Shown here: one piece after another, positions 1 to 4,660 of the stretch | Layout of the letters: every line of letters starts with the position of its first letter | Position numbering within the stretch: the stretch's first letter is position 1 | Assembly (NCBI GenBank): GCA_964617105.1 | Contig: CAZTWC010000109.1 | Coordinates: 1-8,897, forward strand | Direction of reading: 5' to 3' | DNA from: CAZTWC01 sp964617105 [NCBI: uncultured Myxococcia bacterium] | GTDB taxonomy: Bacteria > CAZTWC01 | DNA: 8,897 bases | Notes under the pieces: generated by a model | Database searches by the model: none | Seen by the model: only the letters and a program-made list of their open reading frames with translations | What the model was told of the DNA's origin: nothing | Position numbers and translations under genes: made by a program

Positions 1-912
1 TTGCCCCGGGACCTAAAGGCCGCCCTGAATTTGTTTGTCCAGGGTTGCCAAAAAGGCTCCTCAATTGCCTGTGCCAGTGCTGGTAATATTTTTTGCCAGC
101 AAATGGATTTTCCCAAAGCACTTTCATATTACGCCAAATCCTGCCGGTTCCAAAATGGAGTGGGCTGCTACAAGTATGGCTGGCTTCTGGAAAATAAACT
201 ATCCAGGCCGGAAGAGGGGCTACACCATTATCTACACAGCTGCAAACAACAAAATAAAAACGGGTGTTTCGCGGCTGCTAACTTTTTTAAAAACCGGGGA
301 TGGAAGCCAGAGGCGGAGGAGTTTTTTACCAGGGGTTGTCAATTAAAAGATATAGCCGCCTGTAAAAAATTGTGCCAGATAGGCACCCAGGATAAGTGTG
401 ATGCTATTTTAGGCCAGGTTGCGGACAACTGTTCAGAGTATCTTCCCGATTTGATTATGGGTTTGAAAGAGATGGACTTTCAGAAAGAAGAGAGAAAAAA
501 ATTCTGCCGTTATTATGTGAAAAAAGTTATCGCGCCGCCGGAAAGTAATTTTAAGACAACTGTCTCCTGCCCTTTTACTTTTTTCCAAGGGCTAAAAGTT
601 TTCACTCTGAGTAAAAACGGAAAATCCCATGGTATAGGATTCTATTTGATTAAAAGAGGAAGTTTTTTGGATAAACTTGGCTTTAAATCAATGGATATTA
701 TACTCCAGGTTGAAGGAGAACCAATATCCATGCAACTAGTAGAAAACCTTTGTACGCACAGAGGAAAACTTGAAGAAATCATAAATAGGGCTGGTAAATT
801 TAACCAGATAAAAGTTAAAGTAAAGCGGATGTTTAAAGAGCAGGAGATTATTTTAAAAGGTAAAGAGCTCTATCAAATCTTGAAAAATGGGCTCAAAAAA
901 GATCCCCCCTGA
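1..912 (+). CDS. Sel1/Hcp-like cysteine-rich repeat protein with PDZ-like C-terminus (5' partial)
   Basis: The frame is open from the first base and the first codon is TTG without a visible ribosome site, so the true N-terminus, including any signal peptide, probably lies outside the window. The visible 303 residues fall into two parts. Residues ~1-135 are alpha/alpha repeats with period 32-33, each carrying a Cys-x7-Cys pair: C16/C24, C48/C56, C81/C89 and C113/C121. This is the pattern of Helicobacter Hcp proteins (Sel1-like repeats), in which the two cysteines of a repeat form a disulfide, so I infer an exported, periplasmic or surface protein. Residues ~197-286 resemble a PDZ domain of the GspC type: a GIGFYLI strand, then a G-x-x-S-M-D-I-I-L-x-V-x-G-E-P-I core and a final strand pair. 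Such domains bind peptide tails or partner proteins. The specific function is unknown. A permease gene follows on the same strand after 74 bases. I am fairly sure of the repeats, less sure of the PDZ call. Confidence 0.75.
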   Translation: MPRDLKAALNLFVQGCQKGSSIACASAGNIFCQQMDFPKALSYYAKSCRFQNGVGCYKYGWLLENKLSRPEEGLHHYLHSCKQQNKNGCFAAANFFKNRGWKPEAEEFFTRGCQLKDIAACKKLCQIGTQDKCDAILGQVADNCSEYLPDLIMGLKEMDFQKEERKKFCRYYVKKVIAPPESNFKTTVSCPFTFFQGLKVFTLSKNGKSHGIGFYLIKRGSFLDKLGFKSMDIILQVEGEPISMQLVENLCTHRGKLEEIINRAGKFNQIKVKVKRMFKEQEIILKGKELYQILKNGLKKDPP

Positions 913-949
913 AAAGGAAACCCCGAGTTTTCTACACTTGGTTGAGAAC

Positions 950-970
950 GCCGCCGGATTCCCGGACGGC
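950..970 (+). other. GC-rich hairpin with one bulge in the spacer between the repeat-protein gene and the permease gene
   Basis: GCCG CCGG (950-957) pairs with CCGG A CGGC (962-970). This gives eight G-C pairs around a four-base loop, with A966 bulged. It sits 38 bases after the stop of the upstream gene and 16 bases before the chosen ATG at 987. No run of T follows, so it is not a typical intrinsic terminator. It could be an mRNA processing or stability hairpin, or a weak attenuator; the role is inference. Confidence 0.4.
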
Positions 971-976
971 AAACAT

Positions 977-980
977 AGGA
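977..980 (+). promoter_or_regulatory. Ribosome binding site AGGA that decides the permease start
   Basis: AGGA lies six bases before the ATG at 987. The alternative in-frame TTG at 942 has no such site, and starting there would place the GC hairpin inside the coding sequence and add a polar, unrelated extension. This favours 987. Confidence 0.55.
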
Positions 981-986
981 CAAAAT

Positions 987-2060
987 ATGAATCGAAACAA
1001 TTTGCCATCTTTGGTCTTTGGCGTATTTTTCCTGGCTATTTTATCGCTGTTGGGCTATATGCTGTTCCCTTTTTTATCCACCATCATTTTTGCCTTTATT
1101 CTGGCCGGAGCATTTCTGCCGCTTTCAAACTTGCTTATTAAAAAGTGGAAAATCAAACGTCCCTGGGCTGCCAGCCTGGTCTGCCTGGTAATTGTTCTGG
1201 CCATCTTGCTGCCCAGTCTCTACCTGATCATAGAGTTATCACATCAAGTTATGGAGTTCTACCAGGAGTTGAAGTCAAAATTGACCCAGGAAACTCTACA
1301 GGAGATCTTTTTCGGCGATGGATATTTTGCCCGAGCATTAAAACAATTTTTTCAAGGGCTCAATGTTGACTATACTTATCAGACTTTTCAGGCAGTGATT
1401 ATTGAAAACGCTAAAGAATTCAGCCTTAATATTTTTACCGCTCTAAACGCCCTGGTGGGTAATATCTTCTCCTTTCTTTTTAACGTGCTGGTAATGCTGC
1501 TAATTATTTTTGCCCTGTTGAGCGAAGGTCCGAGGCTAAAAGAGTTCGTTCTAAAACTATCTCCATTACCTAAAAAAGATGAAGAGTTGATTATCCACAA
1601 ATTTAACCAAATGAATTACGTAACCCTGGTCTGTAATGGCCTGGGAGGTTTAATACAAGGGCTTCTGGCCGGCTTGGGTTTTTTCCTGGCCGGAATTGGT
1701 TCATCTCTGCTATGGGGCACAATAATGGTGTTCCTGGCTTTTATTCCCCTGGTGGGAATCTCTATTGTCTTTATCCCCGCTACCATCTACTTGCTGGCAA
1801 CCGGCAAGATAATTACCGCCATAATATTGTGCGTCTTCTGTACCGTGCTCTCGCTGGTGGTAGAAAACTGGTTCAAGCCCAAGTTTATGGGCAAACAGAT
1901 AAAACTCGACTCTTTGCTGATTTTATTTAGTATTATTTGCGGAATGAGCGCCTTTGGCATGGCAGGAATATTTTACGGCCCTCTGGTAATAATTATCTTT
2001 CTCACTATTGTAGAATTATACCATCAAAAATACGCACCAGATGAAACCGAATACCCCTAA
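987..2060 (+). CDS. AI-2E family transporter (PerM/YdiK-like permease)
   Basis: A 357-residue polytopic inner-membrane protein, full length for the family (about 340-380). Two hydrophobic spans lie at the N-terminus (~7-48) and one at ~60-83. A hydrophilic, mainly helical stretch follows (~84-150), then spans at ~155-178 and a dense membrane block from ~212 to 345. The family hallmarks are in the C-terminal half: an N-G-x-G-G-L-I-Q-G motif (217-225), F-I-P-L-V-G (252-257), then P-K-F-M-G-K (298-303) leading into a Gly-rich span that ends G-I-F-Y-G-P (327-332). Members have been linked to autoinducer-2 export, sodium/proton antiport or general efflux, and the substrate cannot be read from sequence. 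It lies between the repeat-protein gene and the SPFH pair, all on the same strand. The gaps of 74 and 114 bases leave it open whether they share a transcript. Confidence 0.9.
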   Translation: MNRNNLPSLVFGVFFLAILSLLGYMLFPFLSTIIFAFILAGAFLPLSNLLIKKWKIKRPWAASLVCLVIVLAILLPSLYLIIELSHQVMEFYQELKSKLTQETLQEIFFGDGYFARALKQFFQGLNVDYTYQTFQAVIIENAKEFSLNIFTALNALVGNIFSFLFNVLVMLLIIFALLSEGPRLKEFVLKLSPLPKKDEELIIHKFNQMNYVTLVCNGLGGLIQGLLAGLGFFLAGIGSSLLWGTIMVFLAFIPLVGISIVFIPATIYLLATGKIITAIILCVFCTVLSLVVENWFKPKFMGKQIKLDSLLILFSIICGMSAFGMAGIFYGPLVIIIFLTIVELYHQKYAPDETEYP

Positions 2061-2161
2061 ACACTTGCTATATTCACCTAAAAATGTTAATAAGTTTTCA
2101 TTTGAGAATCCAAATTCACATCCAAAGTGATTTCCCAGATTAACAATCGCTGATTTTATTT

Positions 2162-2166
2162 GAAGG
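2162..2166 (+). promoter_or_regulatory. Ribosome binding site GAAGG that decides the start of the first SPFH gene
   Basis: GAAGG ends eight bases before the ATG at 2175. The in-frame TTG at 2160 overlaps this site and has no Shine-Dalgarno of its own, so 2175 is the better start. In the preceding 2061-2161 I see only a weak promoter candidate (TTGCTA at 2065, TAATAA at 2088, 17 bases apart), which I would not rely on. Confidence 0.6.
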
Positions 2167-2174
2167 TTATTATT

Positions 2175-3350
2175 ATGTCGTCAGAACAAGAAAAATCGCC
2201 CCCGGCTGATAAAAAAGAATCCCAATTTGAGAAAGAGGTTTCTCTCTTCACTCCAGTTGATAAAGCGGAGATTGGAGCCATTTCCGGACTGTTACTCAAA
2301 TTACTGTCAACAATATTGATAATTGTTGGAATAGTGGCAGTCCTGACCTTTACCGACTTGGGTTTTATAATGATTGAACCTGGCAGGGTCGGAATTAAGG
2401 TAAACTTTTTGACTGGCGACGCCAAAATCTTCCGGCAACCAGGAAACAAATTTTATATACCATTTATAGAAAAGATATTTATCCTGGACGCCTCTCCCCA
2501 AAAATTTACTATGAAGGGGGATAAAAGCATAGATGCCAACAATGTTAAAAAATTAACCGTGCGCTCCAATGACGGTAGTAATTTCTTTTTTGACGAGGTG
2601 GTGATCCATTACCAACTTTTACCAAATTTGGCTCATAAAATACTTTCCGATTCGGGTCCTGGAAACCGGTATAAAGAGTTGTGGCTAAAACCTTACGTAA
2701 GGACGGTTTTACGTAACGAGTTTGGCCGGTACACCACCATTGACATAGCTAATGCCACCACCTACAATGCCGCCAAAAATGAATCGAAACGACTGTTGAA
2801 CAAACTGTTAAAACCCCACGGTGTGGAGATAATCGAAATTGTTACTCCAAAACCCAGATTTGAAACCCGGTACGAAGATGCTATTGAAGACCGAAACTTG
2901 GCCCAGCAGGAGATAGAGAAACAGAAAGCCAAAGAGCGGCAGTTGCAAAACGAAATGACATACCGGTTAGCCAAGATAGAACGACAGAAAAACCGGGAAT
3001 ACCAAACTCTGCTTGGTAAGTTGGTTGAGAAAAAATTATTGGCCGAAAAAGAACAGGTGGAGAAAACCAGGTCTGCTGACGCCTACCGGATCAAACATAT
3101 ATCGCTGGGAGAAGCCAAACGTTCCAAAATGCTGGCCGAGGCCAGGGCTAAAACCGAAAGCCATAAAAAAGGGGCGGAAGGTTTAAAAGCCATGGTAGAT
3201 GGTCTTAGTAAGTACGGGCCGCTAATGGTCAAAGAAATTATTTCCAGGAGACTGAAGGAGTTGAAGATAAAGGTCTCCCCTTTCAACCAGGATGGATCTC
3301 CAAAACGGATTATTTACGAAGAACTAAAAAGAGCAAAGGGAAATAGATAA
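2175..3350 (+). CDS. SPFH/band 7 (prohibitin/HflK-like) membrane protein, first of a pair
   Basis: A 391-residue protein. Residues 1-33 are polar and probably cytoplasmic. One transmembrane helix follows (~35-58). An SPFH/band 7 domain (~62-232) opens with I-E-P-G-R-V-G-I-K-V and contains Q-P-G-N-K-F-Y-I-P-F, the equivalent of the P-G-L-H-F-K-x-P-F turn of HflK, HflC and prohibitins. A highly charged Lys/Glu/Gln-rich helix, very likely a coiled coil (~236-330), follows, then an Ala/Gly-rich helix and a short basic tail. SPFH proteins assemble into large ring or cage scaffolds on membranes and often regulate membrane proteases such as FtsH or organise lipid domains. A gene for a second SPFH protein begins one base after the stop, so the two are almost certainly co-translated subunits of one assembly, as HflK and HflC are. 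No ftsH is in view. It is not a plain HflK: the N-terminus lacks a Gly-rich tail and the domain sequence is divergent. Confidence 0.85.
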   Translation: MSSEQEKSPPADKKESQFEKEVSLFTPVDKAEIGAISGLLLKLLSTILIIVGIVAVLTFTDLGFIMIEPGRVGIKVNFLTGDAKIFRQPGNKFYIPFIEKIFILDASPQKFTMKGDKSIDANNVKKLTVRSNDGSNFFFDEVVIHYQLLPNLAHKILSDSGPGNRYKELWLKPYVRTVLRNEFGRYTTIDIANATTYNAAKNESKRLLNKLLKPHGVEIIEIVTPKPRFETRYEDAIEDRNLAQQEIEKQKAKERQLQNEMTYRLAKIERQKNREYQTLLGKLVEKKLLAEKEQVEKTRSADAYRIKHISLGEAKRSKMLAEARAKTESHKKGAEGLKAMVDGLSKYGPLMVKEIISRRLKELKIKVSPFNQDGSPKRIIYEELKRAKGNR

Positions 3351-3351
3351 A

Positions 3352-4419
3352 ATGCACAGTATGAATCAAAGAGGTAGGGCCCGTTTTTTGGCTTTGTTTT
3401 TACTGATAATATTGCTTCTTACAGCCTTAGCCGGTGGTTTATTAACCGAAAAGGTTCCGGTTGGAAAAGTCGGCATACGCTTCAACAAGTGGTACGGAGG
3501 TATATCTAACCAGGATTTCAAAACCGGTTATCACCTTGGAATTACCGGTTACCACGATTGGATCTTTTTAGACTCAACCACCCATTTTCTCCTTTTTTCC
3601 AACTACCGGGAAGATAATCCCGATGCTCAGCAACTGGAGATCAGGACTCTGGACAACAACATCGCCCACCTGGATGTGTCCATCCCCTACCGAATTATCG
3701 TGGGACAGGGCTGGAAAATTTATAAAAGCGGTCTGAACCAATCCTACCGGGACAGGGTAAGTTCAACCACCGTGGGTATCTTGAGAGTGGAGTTGGCCAA
3801 ATTGCATGTAACCGATTTGCAGAACACCAACAAAAGAATTAAAGCATCTGTGAACACCTTGCCTCTGCTTAACCAAGCTCTGGAAAAATATCATGTCCAG
3901 GCCGAATCCATTTTGATTAAACAAGTCTCATTTACCCAAGAATACGAAGGAAAATTGCAGGAGAAGCAGTATATCAAGCAAGTATCCCTTTTAAACAAAG
4001 TACAAGGAAACCTGGAGGCCTACACCCAAAAGACTGACACCAGAGAAAAAGAGATTGTGGCGGCGGAATTAAAGTTGGCCATGAATTGGGAAAAACGGAT
4101 CCAGGAACAGAAATCTAACTATCAGGTGGAGATCAGTAAAATAAAAGCGGAAACTATAAAATATGAAGATAGAATAATGGCTGATGCCAATGCCCAGAGA
4201 ATGGTAATGGAAGCAGAAGGCAAACTGGCCTCTGACAAGGCGGAAGCCCTGCGCTATAACCTCTATAGTAAAATCCTCAACACTCCTGGTGGTAGAACTT
4301 TTGTGGCCATGCAGGCAGCGGAAAATATGAGTTTTGACTCCCTGGAATTCAACGCCAACCAGGGAATTCCCTTTATCCTTCAAATTGATAAATTAGTTAA
4401 AGCCCTGGGGGCTAAATAG
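3352..4419 (+). CDS. SPFH/band 7 (HflC-like) membrane protein, second of a pair
   Basis: A 355-residue protein whose ATG begins one base after the upstream TAA. The GGG-containing purine run at 3335-3340 sits 11 bases away, so translation is probably coupled. A second ATG at 3361 has no better site. Residues 1-10 are basic and 11-31 form one hydrophobic anchor. The SPFH domain (~33-195) starts E-K-V-P-V-G-K-V-G-I-R. It carries T-G-Y-H-L-G-I-T-G-Y where the family usually has a P-G-x-H-F-x-x-P-F turn, so that turn is altered. A coiled-coil helix (~198-300) ends in an Ala/Glu-rich A-D-A-N-A-Q-R-M-V-M-E-A-E-G segment typical of flotillin and prohibitin tails. A C-terminal G-G-R-T-F-V-A-M-Q-A-A-E-N-M motif (313-326) follows. 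With the preceding gene it probably builds a hetero-oligomeric scaffold. The client protein is unknown and no adjacent gene suggests one clearly. Confidence 0.85.
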   Translation: MHSMNQRGRARFLALFLLIILLLTALAGGLLTEKVPVGKVGIRFNKWYGGISNQDFKTGYHLGITGYHDWIFLDSTTHFLLFSNYREDNPDAQQLEIRTLDNNIAHLDVSIPYRIIVGQGWKIYKSGLNQSYRDRVSSTTVGILRVELAKLHVTDLQNTNKRIKASVNTLPLLNQALEKYHVQAESILIKQVSFTQEYEGKLQEKQYIKQVSLLNKVQGNLEAYTQKTDTREKEIVAAELKLAMNWEKRIQEQKSNYQVEISKIKAETIKYEDRIMADANAQRMVMEAEGKLASDKAEALRYNLYSKILNTPGGRTFVAMQAAENMSFDSLEFNANQGIPFILQIDKLVKALGAK

Positions 4420-4590
4420 TTGCAACACTCCTCTCCCCCTGATATAAGGCCCAGTTGCGCTTTCCTCCCCATAAATCATTGATATCTAAAGACAATTGTT
4501 GGTTAATTTGCTAAGTTTTTTGCTTGCTTAAATATTTGGCAGCGAAAAATCCTGTATTTTTGCTAGATTAGAAAAATGGTGAAAAATAAC

Positions 4591-4618
4591 TTGACACCAC
4601 AACATGTTGTATTATTAT
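4591..4618 (+). promoter_or_regulatory. Sigma-70-type promoter of nrdJ
   Basis: A perfect -35 TTGACA (4591-4596) and a -10 TATTAT (4613-4618, one mismatch to TATAAT) are separated by 16 bases. Transcription would start near 4625, giving a leader of about 36 bases. The ATG at 4604 lies inside this promoter and so cannot be the nrdJ start. The rest of the spacer, 4420-4590, is AT-rich and I see no gene, terminator or structured RNA in it. Confidence 0.75.
4597..4612 (+). promoter_or_regulatory. NrdR box 1, between the -35 and -10 of the nrdJ promoter
   Basis: The core ACAACATGTTGT (4599-4610) is a perfect 12-bp palindrome filling the promoter spacer. By my hand alignment the 16-bp site matches the published NrdR consensus acaCwAtATaTwGtgt at 12 positions. 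NrdR is the zinc-ribbon/ATP-cone repressor that controls ribonucleotide reductase genes in many bacteria. Binding here would block RNA polymerase. Confidence 0.65.
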
Positions 4619-4628
4619 AGCCGTGATG

Positions 4629-4644
4629 CTACAATATATCATGG
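4629..4644 (+). promoter_or_regulatory. NrdR box 2, just downstream of the predicted nrdJ transcription start
   Basis: CTACAATATATCATGG retains the left half and centre of the NrdR consensus (C-A-A-T-A-T-A-T) and is degenerate on the right. Taken alone it is weak. Its centre is 32 bp from the centre of box 1, leaving 16 bp between the boxes, about three helical turns. That is the spacing described for paired NrdR sites, and it is the main reason for the call. Confidence 0.55.
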
Positions 4645-4646
4645 AC

Positions 4647-4652
4647 AAGGAG
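4647..4652 (+). promoter_or_regulatory. Strong Shine-Dalgarno AAGGAG of nrdJ
   Basis: AAGGAG ends eight bases before the ATG at 4661, fixing that codon as the start instead of the in-frame ATGs at 4604 and 4641. The site begins three bases after NrdR box 2. Confidence 0.8.
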
Positions 4653-4660
4653 ATTTTTTA

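Noticed and set aside
942-986. TTG at 942 as the start of the AI-2E permease
   Set aside because: It has no ribosome site, the added residues are polar and unlike the family N-terminus, and the extension would read through the GC hairpin. The ATG at 987 has AGGA six bases upstream.
4401-4440. Possible terminator at the end of the second SPFH gene (AGCCC-TGG-GGGCT at 4401-4413, and GGGGG with a distant CCCCC)
   Set aside because: The first stem is only five pairs, overlaps the last codons and has no T-run. The second would need a loop of more than 20 bases.
4604-4660. In-frame upstream ATG codons at 4604 and 4641 as the nrdJ start
   Set aside because: 4604 lies inside the promoter spacer palindrome and upstream of the predicted transcription start; 4641 lies inside NrdR box 2. 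AAGGAG is correctly spaced only for 4661.
4420-4660. Cobalamin riboswitch ahead of the B12-dependent reductase
   Set aside because: The predicted leader is only about 36 bases, and I see no B12-box-like GCCACTG or multi-stem structure in the spacer. Known B12 riboswitches on reductases usually control B12-independent isozymes.
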